DNA of 52,653 bases from JBCCCJ01 sp039029315 (GCA_039029315.1 JBCCGK010000083.1:1-52653); one strand, 5' to 3'; numbered from the stretch's first letter, positions 44,060-51,966 are shown. The notes: a model not told the origin generated them from the letters alone. Program-made: numbers and translations.

Positions 44060-44220
44060 GAGACTGTTTGGGAATGTGTACTGAGAATCTTTATGGTGTA
44101 TTTTTTTCTCAGACAAGGCTCTTTTTTGTTCTCATAGTGGTGCTATGCGAACAAAAAAAGCTGTAGGATGAGGAAAAAAGACGCATACAAAAAATTAGTA
44201 ACAGATTTTCAAACAGTCTC
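44060..44220 (-). mobile_element. MITE copy B (161 bp)
   Basis: Inverse orientation to copies A and C. Left end GAGACTGTTTGGGAATGTGT, right end TTTCAAACAGTCTC, with TTA on both sides (44057-44059 and 44221-44223). The middle holds TTTTTTGTTCTCATAG and CTATGCGAACAAAAAA, a hairpin with T- and A-rich arms. No coding capacity. It lies 25 bp beyond the stop of the following minus-strand gene. Confidence 0.9.
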
Positions 44221-44245
44221 TTAGACAAATGGACCGACAACCCAT

Positions 44246-45508
44246 TCAGGTCTTTCTTTTTTTCTTTCTGGCAGCCGGAAACAGGATGTTGTTGAGGATG
44301 AGACGGTATCCTGGAGAGTTGGGATGGAGGGCGAGATCAGTTGGATCTTCGCCGACAAAGTGTCGGTAATCTTCAGGGTCATGGCCACCGTAGTAGGTCC
44401 ACATTCCTTTTCCAAGATTGCCATGAATATAGCGTGCCTCATTATAGGCTTTCAGTTCTCCCATAATCAGAACCCCTTCCTTGATTTTGATGAGATTCTT
44501 GCGAAAAGCAGTGGTTTGTCCCATAAATCCCTTCACGGTCCTCGTATGATTTTGGCACAACATGGTTGGTACAGGGTCCCATTTGGCAGAAAACTCAAAG
44601 AGTGAGAAGTAATCCATATGCTCCGGTACGCGTCGACCAAGATTGGAATCTATGTTGGAAAATTCATACTGATATGGGCTGCGAACAAGTTCAAAATCTT
44701 TGAAAGCCAGAGACTTATTGTAATCCAGCTTTTGTTGAGCAGAAGGGTCTGCTGCGTCCCCGTCGAACATTTGTTCACAGATATCCAGGCCCTCCGCAGA
44801 CAAAGCGATATCATAAGTGTCTGTGGCAGAGCACATGGCAAACAAGAATCCTCCCTCAGACAGATAGCGCTGAATTTCCTTGCTCACGGCCAACTTCATT
44901 TGGCTCACCTTCTTGTGCCCATACATTCGCGCTGTGCTCTCTTGTGATTTGACTTCTTCGCGATACCAGTCCACATTTCGGTAGGAAGCGTAGAACTTTC
45001 CGTATTGGCCAGTAAAATCTTCATGATGCAAATGAAGCCAATCGAAGTCGTTGAGTTTGCCATCCAGGACTTCTGGATCATATACCACTTCATAGGGGAT
45101 TTCTGCATAGGTGAGCGCCAGGGTAACGGCATCGTCCCAGGGTTGTTTGTTTTTGGGGGAGTAAACAGCAACTTTCGGTGCTTTCTCCAACTTGACCGCA
45201 TCCATATTGACCCCTTCAGAGGTCACGAGAACCAAAATTTCATTGGATCTGCTATCAGAGATTTTTTCAAATGAGACACCTCTTACCTGCATTTCCTGCT
45301 CGAACACTGAGGTATATTTGAACATGAAACTCCCTCCACGATAATTAAGAAGCCAATCGACATTCACCTGATATTCCAATACCTTATACGCAATTCCGTA
45401 GGCTTTCAAATGATCTTTCTGGGCATAATCCATTGGGATTAACAAATAATCGGCACGCAAACCAATCGTACACAGGCAAAGTGTGAGCAGCAAACTGAAT
45501 GTCTTCAT
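44246..45508 (-). CDS. Exported protein of the group often labelled asparagine synthetase B, copy 1
   Basis: A 420-residue protein with signal peptide about 1-18 (ending IGLRA). No asparagine synthetase feature is visible: no N-terminal Cys, no PP-loop. Instead PKVAVYSPKNKQPWDDAVTL (about 110-130) and the segment EGGFLFAMCSATDTYDIALS (about 215-235) resemble the nucleophile turn of class I amidotransferase-like or ThuA-like folds, with a Cys at the tip, and WTYYGGHDPEDYRHFVGEDP (about 370-390) could supply a His. The label is inherited annotation from memory. The tail ends ARKKKRKT. It shares this whole structure with the gene next to it. Function unknown, location periplasmic or outside. Confidence 0.75.
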   Translation of the reverse strand: MKTFSLLLTLCLCTIGLRADYLLIPMDYAQKDHLKAYGIAYKVLEYQVNVDWLLNYRGGSFMFKYTSVFEQEMQVRGVSFEKISDSRSNEILVLVTSEGVNMDAVKLEKAPKVAVYSPKNKQPWDDAVTLALTYAEIPYEVVYDPEVLDGKLNDFDWLHLHHEDFTGQYGKFYASYRNVDWYREEVKSQESTARMYGHKKVSQMKLAVSKEIQRYLSEGGFLFAMCSATDTYDIALSAEGLDICEQMFDGDAADPSAQQKLDYNKSLAFKDFELVRSPYQYEFSNIDSNLGRRVPEHMDYFSLFEFSAKWDPVPTMLCQNHTRTVKGFMGQTTAFRKNLIKIKEGVLIMGELKAYNEARYIHGNLGKGMWTYYGGHDPEDYRHFVGEDPTDLALHPNSPGYRLILNNILFPAARKKKRKT

Positions 45509-45572
45509 ACAAGAAATGATTTCTAGTTTTTTGGAAAATGCAAAAATCAGGTGTTCAGCGAAGATATTTTGC

Positions 45573-45602
45573 CATAAGTTAGGAAAATATTGCCGATATT
45601 TT
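45573..45602 (-). promoter_or_regulatory. Conserved upstream element of copy 1
   Basis: A 30-bp stretch beginning CATAAGTTAGGAAAATATTG, 65 bp upstream of the gene start, matches 26 of 30 bases of the stretch upstream of copy 2 at nearly the same distance. Read on the minus strand it ends TAACTTATG, close to a -7 box. Probably promoter or operator retained after duplication. Confidence 0.5.
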
Positions 45603-45631
45603 AACCAATCTTTTTCGCCCTCTTTTCACAT

Positions 45632-46894
45632 TCAGGTTTTTCTCTTCTTCTTTCTTGCAGCAGGAAAGAGGATATTGTTGAGAATCAGGCGGTAGCCCGG
45701 AGAGTTGGGGTGAAGGGCTAAATCTGTGGGATCCTCCCCTACCAGATGCCGATAGTCTTCAGGGTCGTGCCCCCCATAATATGTCCACATGCCTTTTCCC
45801 CGAAATCCATGAATGTATCGAGCTTCATTATAGGCTTTCAATTCTCCCATGACCAACACGCCTTCCTCTAGTTTGAGAAGGGACTTCCTGAATGAAGTCG
45901 TTTGGCCCATGAATCCTTTGACTGTACGGGTATGATTCTGGCATAACATGCTTGGAACAGGGTCCCATTTTGCAGAAAATTCAAATAGGGTGAAGTAGTC
46001 CATGTGTTCAGGTACACGTCTTCCCGTATTAGAATCTATATTGGAGAATTCGTAGCGAAAAGGGCTTCTTACGAGTTCAAAATCCCTGAATGCCAGTGAT
46101 TTGCTGAAATCGAGTTTTTGTTGTGCAGCAGGGTCCGGCGGGTCACCATCGAACATATAATCACAAATATCTACCCCATCTGCAGACAGGGCAATGTCAT
46201 AGGTGTCTGTGGCAGAGCACATCGCAAAGAGGAAGCCCCCTTCGGATAGATATCGATGAATCTCCTGGGCAACGGCCAATTTCATCTGACTTACTTTGTT
46301 GAACCCGAACATCCTTGCCGTACTCTCTTTTGCCCTGACGTCCTCTTTATACCAGGCGTCATTGCGAGATTTTGCATAGAATTTTCCGTATTGACCTGTG
46401 AAATCTTCATGATGCAGATGGAGCCAATCATAGGCTTCGAGTTTGCCTTCCAATACTTCCGCATCATATATGACCTCATAGGGAATTTCTGCATAGGTCA
46501 AAGCCAGTGTTACAGCATCATCCCAAGGTTGACTGTTTTTGGGTGAATAAACAGCAACTTTAGGCGCTTTTTCCAGCTTCATTGCATCCATATTTACGCC
46601 TTCAGAGGTAACAAGTGCCATGATTTCATTAGATTTTCCATCCGAAATCCTGTCATAGGATATCCCCCGCAACTGAAGCTCCTGTTCAAAAACGGTGGTA
46701 TATTTGAACATGAAACTCCCCCCTCGATAATTGAGTAACCAGTCAACATTGACTTGATAATTCAGGACCTTATAAGCGATCCCATAGGCTTTTAAATGGT
46801 TTTTTTGTGCATAATCCATGGGGATTAGCAGGTAGTCTGCATGCATCCCGATAGAAGCAAGACAACAAGCAATAAGAAGACTGATTGTTTTCAT
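45632..46894 (-). CDS. Exported protein of the group often labelled asparagine synthetase B, copy 2
   Basis: A 420-residue paralogue of equal length to copy 1 and, by eye, more than 80% identical, without gaps. Signal peptide about 1-18 (ending IGMHA). All candidate active-site elements are kept: GFLFAMCSATDTYDIALSAD, LCQNHTRTVKGFMGQT, WTYYGGHDPEDYRHLVGEDP and the ARKKKRKT tail. Differences concentrate in surface-like stretches (EGKLEAYDWLH, KSRNDAWYKEDVRAKEST). Selection on both copies is implied by the intact frames. It precedes copy 1 by 123 bp on the same strand, and each copy has its own version of the upstream element, so they may be transcribed separately. Confidence 0.75.
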   Translation of the reverse strand: MKTISLLIACCLASIGMHADYLLIPMDYAQKNHLKAYGIAYKVLNYQVNVDWLLNYRGGSFMFKYTTVFEQELQLRGISYDRISDGKSNEIMALVTSEGVNMDAMKLEKAPKVAVYSPKNSQPWDDAVTLALTYAEIPYEVIYDAEVLEGKLEAYDWLHLHHEDFTGQYGKFYAKSRNDAWYKEDVRAKESTARMFGFNKVSQMKLAVAQEIHRYLSEGGFLFAMCSATDTYDIALSADGVDICDYMFDGDPPDPAAQQKLDFSKSLAFRDFELVRSPFRYEFSNIDSNTGRRVPEHMDYFTLFEFSAKWDPVPSMLCQNHTRTVKGFMGQTTSFRKSLLKLEEGVLVMGELKAYNEARYIHGFRGKGMWTYYGGHDPEDYRHLVGEDPTDLALHPNSPGYRLILNNILFPAARKKKRKT

Positions 46895-46956
46895 AAGAAA
46901 TGAGTTTTCATGAACAGAACTGGACAGTCAAAAAAAATCCAGCAAGTTTTGTTTGT

Positions 46957-46986
46957 CATAAATTAGAAAAATATTGTCGATTTTTT
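46957..46986 (-). promoter_or_regulatory. Conserved upstream element of copy 2
   Basis: CATAAATTAGAAAAATATTG and the following ten bases, 63 bp upstream of the copy 2 start, match the element upstream of copy 1 at 26 of 30 positions, whereas the flanks do not. On the minus strand it ends TAATTTATG. Confidence 0.5.
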
Positions 46987-47029
46987 CATTCGTTTTAACG
47001 ATCTGAATAGGCAATTGTTCAGGGATTGT

Positions 47030-47037
47030 TAATTTTG
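47030..47037 (+). promoter_or_regulatory. -7 promoter box directly before the ABC permease
   Basis: TAATTTTG is a perfect TAnnTTTG box. Its end lies five bases before the ATG at 47043, so transcription would begin at or next to the start codon, giving a leaderless message. No well-spaced TTG (-33) box is seen. Confidence 0.5.
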
Positions 47038-47042
47038 TTGCC

Positions 47043-48308
47043 ATGAACACTCCTCAATTTATCTGGGAAGGAGCCAAAATGGCTTTCCACGCAATCGGAG
47101 CAAGTAAGCTTCGTGCCTTTCTCACTATGTTGGGTGTTGCCACAGGGATTTTTGCCATTACTGGCATTCTAACAATGGTCAACTCATTGGAGAAATCTCT
47201 CACAGAAAATCTGTCTGCTCTTGGCAATACTACTTTGTTCGTGCATCATTTCCCATGGGCAGATGGTGGCCAAAATTGGTATCATTACTTCAATCGACCA
47301 CCTGTAAGTTATGGCGATTATAGAATGCTTGAGGATCATTTGACCCGAGTTCGGGGGGTGGCATTTTCTGCGACAGCTCCTCGCCAAACTGTGAGAGCAG
47401 GAGGAAGAAGCATTTCCAGTGTAGATGTGGTGGGAATTACACAGGATGTGGACAAAGTGGTCGATTTGCAGTTCGAGTCAGGGAGACATTTTTCTCCAAT
47501 CGAAAGCCATCTCGGCAGTGCTGTATGTATTCTTGGGTATGGGATTGCCCAAAATCTGTTTCCGGATGTGAATCCATTGGGAAAATATGTTCGAGTCAAA
47601 GGGAAACGCTTTCTGGTTATCGGTGTGCGGGAAAAAATGGGGACAGATTTGTTCAACAAATCAGCAAGTGAGGATGACAAAATAACCATCCCATATGTAT
47701 TCATGGACAATATGTTCAATGTGCAAAAGCGATCTATAGAAAAAATCATCATACTCAAGGCCAACCATCATGATGATCTGGAATATGTTGAAAGTGAAAT
47801 CATCGGGCTGTTGCGACGATCAAGAGGACTCAGACCACAGGTCGAGAACAACTTCGCCATTAACAAACAAGAAGCCCTCATGAACAGGTTGGGGGATTTC
47901 TTTGGCTATCTGGATATTGGAGGCTGGGTGATTAGCATTTTTTCTATTTTGATTGGAGGCTTCAGTATTGGGAATATCATGTACATCTCAGTCAAGGAGA
48001 GAACCAATGAGATTGGCATACAAAAAGCACTTGGATCGTCCCGAAATTTTATTCTATATCAATTTATTTCCGAATCTATTTTCATTTGTTTATTGGGAGG
48101 CTTATTGGGATTGGCATTTGTTGTGACCCTGAGCGCCATCGTACAGCTGATTTTATCTTTTGGAGATATCCCACTGTCGATTCACATCTCTATGGCAGAT
48201 GTTGGCGTTGGTCTTGGGCTGGCGGGTTTAATTGGCCTGGTCTCAGGTTTTATTCCTGCTGTGTTAGCTGCCAGACTAGATCCGGTAGAAGCCATACGGC
48301 ATGGATAG
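47043..48308 (+). CDS. ABC transporter permease (MacB/FtsX-like)
   Basis: A 421-residue protein with MacB-type topology: one N-terminal membrane helix (LRAFLTMLGVATGIFAITGI, about 22-42), a large periplasmic MacB-like core domain (about 50-270) with VVGITQDVDKVVDLQFESGR and CILGYGIAQNLFPDVNPLGK, then three helices with the FtsX signature (ISIFSILIGGFSIGNIMYIS, VKERTNEIGIQKALG, the C-terminal FIPAVLAARLDPVEAIRHG). Such permeases drive export of peptides, lipoproteins or other envelope molecules together with an ATPase and often an adaptor, neither of which is adjacent. The metF gene follows after 65 nt. Confidence 0.9.
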   Translation: MNTPQFIWEGAKMAFHAIGASKLRAFLTMLGVATGIFAITGILTMVNSLEKSLTENLSALGNTTLFVHHFPWADGGQNWYHYFNRPPVSYGDYRMLEDHLTRVRGVAFSATAPRQTVRAGGRSISSVDVVGITQDVDKVVDLQFESGRHFSPIESHLGSAVCILGYGIAQNLFPDVNPLGKYVRVKGKRFLVIGVREKMGTDLFNKSASEDDKITIPYVFMDNMFNVQKRSIEKIIILKANHHDDLEYVESEIIGLLRRSRGLRPQVENNFAINKQEALMNRLGDFFGYLDIGGWVISIFSILIGGFSIGNIMYISVKERTNEIGIQKALGSSRNFILYQFISESIFICLLGGLLGLAFVVTLSAIVQLILSFGDIPLSIHISMADVGVGLGLAGLIGLVSGFIPAVLAARLDPVEAIRHG

Positions 48309-48373
48309 GAGCATAAGCGATTCCATTGCCGCGGGCCAAGACATTTTTACATTGGAATTTTCAACTGTTATAT

Positions 48374-49330
48374 ATGCGTGTAATTGATCATCTGAATTCT
48401 TCTAAGAATCCAACTGTTAGTCTGGAAATCATTCCTCCCAAGAGAGGACGGAATATTCAGAAGCTTCATGATGCGATTGAATCTGTATTGCCTTTCCAGC
48501 CTCCATTCATTGATGTTACCAGTCATGCAGCGGAAGTTGTATGGGATGAACGGCCAGATGGGACCTTTAAGAAAAAAGTAAAACGAAAGAGCCCAGGTAC
48601 GTTTGGTCTTTGTGCAGCAATCAAATACAAATACAATCTGGAACCTGTGCCTCATATGCTTTGTGGAGGCTTTACCAGAGAGGAGACAGAAGATGCACTG
48701 ATTGAGCTCAACTATCTGGGAATCGAAAATGTCCTGGCAATTCGAGGCGACAAAACCAGTAGTCGACCCATCCCACATGACAGAACCACCAATCCATTTG
48801 CTGTGGATTTGGTTCGGCAAATCTCTGACATGAACAAGGGCAATTATATAGATGATCTGATTGATGCAGCTCGGACCAATTTCTGCATTGGTGTGGCCTG
48901 TTATCCAGAGAAGCACTTTCAGTCGCCCAATCTCAAATTTGATCTAAAAGTCCTGAAAGAAAAAGAAGAAGCGGGTGCGTGCTATGCAGTTTCTCAAATG
49001 TTCTATGATACACAGAAATTCATTGACTTTGTGAAACTTGCCAGAGACTATGGGATTAGCATGCCGATTCTCCCCGGGATGAAAATTATGACTTCCAAGA
49101 AGCAGTTGACTCGCTTGCCTTCCATATTTCATATAGATATACCAGAAGAACTGACCGACCGCATGTTGTCTGCCAAATCTCGTTCTGAGGAGATTCAGGT
49201 AGGGGTAGATTGGGCGATCAGGCAATCTGGTATGCTTCTGGAGGCTGGTTTTCCATTTCTCCATTTTTACATCATGCAGAACACCAATCCTTTTCTTCGG
49301 TTTATGAAGAAATTTCGGGTAATGGTGTAA
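48374..49330 (+). CDS. metF: 5,10-methylenetetrahydrofolate reductase
   Basis: The ATG at 48374 is chosen over an upstream TTG. The 318-residue product has the MetF barrel: VSLEIIPPKRG (about 15-25, with the catalytic Glu), PPFIDVTSHAAE, PVPHMLCGGFTREETEDALI, IENVLAIRGDK (FAD-binding RGD), FCIGVACYPEKHFQSPN, EEAGACYAVSQMFYD and PILPGMKIMTS. It reduces methylenetetrahydrofolate to 5-methyltetrahydrofolate for methionine synthesis. It lies 65 nt after the permease gene; a link in function is not obvious. A 10-bp hairpin follows about 110 nt downstream. Confidence 0.95.
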   Translation: MRVIDHLNSSKNPTVSLEIIPPKRGRNIQKLHDAIESVLPFQPPFIDVTSHAAEVVWDERPDGTFKKKVKRKSPGTFGLCAAIKYKYNLEPVPHMLCGGFTREETEDALIELNYLGIENVLAIRGDKTSSRPIPHDRTTNPFAVDLVRQISDMNKGNYIDDLIDAARTNFCIGVACYPEKHFQSPNLKFDLKVLKEKEEAGACYAVSQMFYDTQKFIDFVKLARDYGISMPILPGMKIMTSKKQLTRLPSIFHIDIPEELTDRMLSAKSRSEEIQVGVDWAIRQSGMLLEAGFPFLHFYIMQNTNPFLRFMKKFRVMV

Positions 49331-49440
49331 GGCCGCTCCGGTTCTCGTTTGACGACTTTGTATGAAGTGTCTCGCTGCGGCACAAAGATTCCTATGCAGA
49401 AGCGTTTGGTACAGAACTCCCCCGCCACGCTTCAACTATC

Positions 49441-49470
49441 CTGAAAGATGAGCGACTGACCATCTTTCAG
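49441..49470 (+). terminator. Hairpin downstream of metF
   Basis: CTGAAAGATG, a 10-base loop, then CATCTTTCAG: a perfect stem about 110 nt after the metF stop. No T-run follows, so termination is possible but not assured. Confidence 0.45.
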
Positions 49471-49547
49471 ACCGGTGTATCATAGATAGATCGCGCCTGA
49501 TGGCGTTGGCTTAAAGTAGATAGATACAACTGATTCTCACATCAGGG

Positions 49548-49602
49548 AAGGAGGTGATTCATGTACATTTGGCCAGGAAAACAGCTTCATACCAGGAATT
49601 GA
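49548..49602 (+). other. Perfect Shine-Dalgarno sequence before a 13-codon frame
   Basis: AAGGAGGTGATT at 49548-49559 is complementary to the 3' end of 16S rRNA over at least 11 bases and lies at ideal spacing before ATG (49561). The frame encodes MYIWPGKQLHTRN and stops at 49602. Strong sites of this kind are rare in Bacteroidota. It could be a leader peptide or chance; see findings. Confidence 0.35.
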
Positions 49603-49635
49603 GCAGTAAAAGAGGAGAAGAAATGCTAGAAAAGC

Positions 49636-49737
49636 GCCATTATGGCAGTCGTGAAAAATAAATTATGCCAAAATGGCATGAATCTCTTTGTCTTTCTGCC
49701 ACTTTATCCTAAAAAATCCAATGGCACCTGCTTTGAT
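49636..49737 (+). promoter_or_regulatory. Sigma-54-like promoter with upstream inverted repeats before hsp20
   Basis: TGGCAC-N5-TTGAT at 49722-49737 differs from the sigma-54 consensus TGGCAC-N5-TTGCA/T at one core base and has the GG-N10-G spacing. Start of transcription would be near 49747, 73 nt before the Hsp20 ATG. Upstream are two inverted repeats, GCCAT-T-ATGGC (49636-49646) and ATGCCA-AAA-TGGCAT (49665-49679), with centres 31 bp apart, about three helical turns. Confidence 0.45.
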
Positions 49738-49819
49738 ATATGAGTGATGTAAACGAAGAAAAACGATAGAACAAATCGAAAACAATTCAAAAAGTATCAC
49801 TCAAAAAGAAGATAAAATC

Positions 49820-50257
49820 ATGAAACTGGTAAGACGAAATCATCACACATTTCCTGGATTCTCAACTTTGTTCAACGATTTTTTGACCACAGAGTTACGA
49901 AGCTTTCCCACAGTAGGACATTCGACTCCCGCAGTCAATATCAAGAACAACCAGGACGATTTCCAATTAGAAGTAGCGGTTCCCGGATTGAGCAAGGATC
50001 AGGTGAAGATTGAAGTAGAGAAAGACCTGTTGACACTTTCTTCTCAGATTGAAACCAAGGATGAGGATAAGAAAGAAGAAGGAGGGTACACAAGAAGAGA
50101 GTTCCGCTACCAATCCTTCAAAAGAGCCTTCAGTCTGCCCGACACGGTAGATACTGAGAATATCTCTGCGAATTTTGACAATGGAATTCTGACAGTTGTT
50201 CTTCCCAAGAAAGAAGAAGCAAAAGATCCCGGCCCTCGTATGATCGAGATTGGCTAA
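49820..50257 (+). CDS. Hsp20/alpha-crystallin small heat-shock protein
   Basis: A 145-residue cytoplasmic chaperone with no signal peptide. The alpha-crystallin domain spans about 35-130: PAVNIKNNQDDFQLEVAVPG, LSKDQVKIEVEKDLLTLSSQ, YTRREFRYQSFKRAFSLPDT, ISANFDNGILTVVLPKKEE (the A-x-x-x-n-G-I-L-T signature). The N-terminal arm (about 1-34) holds FPGFSTLFNDFL, and the C-terminal tail has PGPRMIEIG, near the usual I-x-I/V motif. It holds unfolding proteins during heat or other stress and assembles as an oligomer. A sigma-54-like site and inverted repeats lie upstream. Confidence 0.94.
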   Translation: MKLVRRNHHTFPGFSTLFNDFLTTELRSFPTVGHSTPAVNIKNNQDDFQLEVAVPGLSKDQVKIEVEKDLLTLSSQIETKDEDKKEEGGYTRREFRYQSFKRAFSLPDTVDTENISANFDNGILTVVLPKKEEAKDPGPRMIEIG

Positions 50258-50324
50258 TGGGCCACACCAATGAATAAAGAAATAGGATAAAGAGTAGGTA
50301 GTAGTGAGATAGTTTTAGGGGTTG

Positions 50325-50385
50325 ACACCGGGCAGGAGTAAAGAGGACGATGGATACGAGACAATTCGACGCTTTTGCCCGGTGT
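50325..50385 (+). terminator. Hairpin with a large loop after hsp20
   Basis: ACACCGGGCA (50325-50334) pairs perfectly with TGCCCGGTGT (50376-50385), followed by TTATTTG; the loop is about 41 nt. Probably ends hsp20 transcription, though the large loop and short T-run are unusual. Confidence 0.5.
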
Positions 50386-50418
50386 TTATTTGATTCACAA
50401 ACTCAACACATCAAAACA

Positions 50419-50712
50419 ATGAAATATATTCTGATTGTGGGAAGGGGGCCAGCCCACAGACATAGCATACACAGATCCAGGCCCATTATTTCAAGACAAG
50501 ATTTTTTTAATCAAGGGTATACATGGGTGGATATGAAACCCAGACATTGGCAAACACATCCGATGCCTGTGGCGATTCACCAACCTGCCAGATATAGAGG
50601 GGCAGATATGAGAGCGGGATGGAAGAGAGTGGGAAAAGGAATCCAGCGAGGGATAGAGGGGATGATTCAGTTGTTGCAGAAAGGATGGGCTGGCTTGAGG
50701 ATGGATAGATAA
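50419..50712 (+). CDS. Small basic hypothetical protein
   Basis: A 97-residue frame starting MKYILIVGRGPAHRH, rich in Arg, His and Gln (QPARYRGADMRAGWKRVGKG), without signal peptide, membrane segment or recognised domain. It is supported only by an ATG after an A-rich stretch, by its length, and by a strong terminator 85 bp downstream. A longer frame from 50350 would begin in the hairpin loop and is less likely. It may be spurious. Confidence 0.3.
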   Translation: MKYILIVGRGPAHRHSIHRSRPIISRQDFFNQGYTWVDMKPRHWQTHPMPVAIHQPARYRGADMRAGWKRVGKGIQRGIEGMIQLLQKGWAGLRMDR

Positions 50713-50796
50713 GGCCTGTGGTGGAGAGGCGAAGGAGACCTTGTGTGAAAAGGATAGAAGGGAGATGGCAGATCGAGACATCTGGTCAGGAATAAT

Positions 50797-50833
50797 CGGA
50801 GGACAAGCACGGCAGCTTGTCCTCCGGTTTTTA
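50797..50833 (+). terminator. Strong intrinsic terminator
   Basis: CGGAGGACAAGC, loop ACGGCA, GCTTGTCCTCCG, then GTTTTTAT: a perfect 12-bp stem with T-run on the plus strand. It shows that something is transcribed from the left, either the small basic gene or read-through from hsp20. Confidence 0.85.
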
Positions 50834-51442
50834 TGTCGGCCCGTCCTCTCATAAAGTCTGACTTTTCACGTAAGATTGTGAACCGTTCGCCCGATTTTGA
50901 AGAGATAATTCGAGAATCGGTGATAAATTGCACATGTATTGAGATTATTTGAATAAGGTAAATTACGAAAATAAGAATTTGGGGAGGTAGGTATATAGGA
51001 AGAGTCTCATAGCTTCAAATATGAGAAAAATGAGAGGCCAGACCCGCCCGGGTTTGGCCTCTGGGGTTTTGGGGAAGTCAGGAATAACAATAGGTAACTT
51101 TCTGGGAATGAGGGGAGACAAGGCTCGAATTATTCATTCACCTGGAGGGAAGGCTCCTTCTGGCTTGAGTATAGGCGATGGTTGTGTTTGGACGAGTGGA
51201 GGGCTTGGTATTGATGAGCAGGTTCGCGCATGACTTTGAGAGGAGAGCAGGTCATTCCTCAGAAGTTGAGGTAGACTTTTATTGCCAAATCCGGTGAGTT
51301 TTTTTTGCCAATAAAAAGTGCTGCTAGTTTGTCAGCTTTTTTTTATTTTTATTCCAACCTGATAAGGAGTTTTTACGTCTAATATATAGAGTGTATTCAC
51401 TCACCAATAAATCAAAAACAATACTCTTTAATTGATATACTC
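50834..51442. other. Gene-free stretch with two hairpins
   Basis: Holds AGAGGCCAGACCCG / CGGGTTTGGCCTCT at 51033-51062 (one G-T pair, followed by GGGGTTTT, terminator-like) and ACTTTTATTGCCAAA / TTTGCCAATAAAAAGT at 51275-51319, about 125 bp before the next gene. Short frames here run through the hairpins and show no coding features. Confidence 0.5.
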
Positions 51443-51922
51443 ATGAACAGTTTCATTTCACTCCACAGTCATTCTGTATTCCTTGCACCAGAAGAAGTAG
51501 CTGCCATCAGTGTAGTTGCGGCCTTTGCTCTTTTATATTTGGTGAGTCTTTGGAGACTGTTCGAGAAAGCAGGACGTGCTGGATGGGAATCCTTGATTCC
51601 TTTCTATAATGCCTATGTCGTCACACAGATTGCCGGAAAATCTGGTTGGTGGGCAGTCGGACTGTTCGTCCCGTTTTTTAATATCATTGCCAGGGTTATC
51701 CTGGGTGTAGAAGTCGCTCAAAAATTTGATCGATCTTCAGGATTTGGGGTAGGTTTGGGCATCATGCCTGGAATCTTTCTTCCCATCCTGGCATTCAGCC
51801 GATCAGAATATATGGATGCTGTGCCACCCAATGGCTTTAGAACCTTCGTCAACGAAGAAGGGGATATCGTGGAAGAGGTTCCCCTGGAAGAGTGGGGAAA
51901 TGAAGAAGAAAACAAGAAATAA
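51443..51922 (+). CDS. DUF5684-type small membrane protein
   Basis: A 159-residue protein with an N-terminal helix (VAAISVVAAFALLYLVSLW, about 19-37), then WRLFEKAGRAGWESLIPFYN followed by AYVVTQIAGKSGWWAVGLF, which is the DUF5684 signature (Lys-Ala-Gly-x-x-Gly-W, I-P-x-Y-N), a further helix at VPFFNIIARVILGVEV, and GFGVGLGIMPGIFLPILAF. The last 35 residues are acidic (NEEGDIVEEVPLEEWGNEEE) and probably cytoplasmic. Function unknown; related domains occur in signal-peptidase-like proteins but no catalytic Ser/Lys is seen. It has its own terminator. Confidence 0.82.
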   Translation: MNSFISLHSHSVFLAPEEVAAISVVAAFALLYLVSLWRLFEKAGRAGWESLIPFYNAYVVTQIAGKSGWWAVGLFVPFFNIIARVILGVEVAQKFDRSSGFGVGLGIMPGIFLPILAFSRSEYMDAVPPNGFRTFVNEEGDIVEEVPLEEWGNEEENKK

Positions 51923-51966
51923 GAATTTATCCTGTGAAATAGATGGGAAGCAAAGTGGAGATGGAA

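Noticed and set aside
44246..46894. True asparagine synthetase activity for the tandem pair
   Set aside because: Signal peptides are present; the N-terminal Cys of the glutaminase and the ATP PP-loop are absent.
50491..50933. Minus-strand frames opposite the small basic gene
   Set aside because: They cross the strong plus-strand terminator and are Ser/Pro-rich by base bias alone.
51021..51233. A 70-codon plus-strand frame
   Set aside because: It runs through a terminator-like hairpin at 51033-51062 and its composition is not protein-like.
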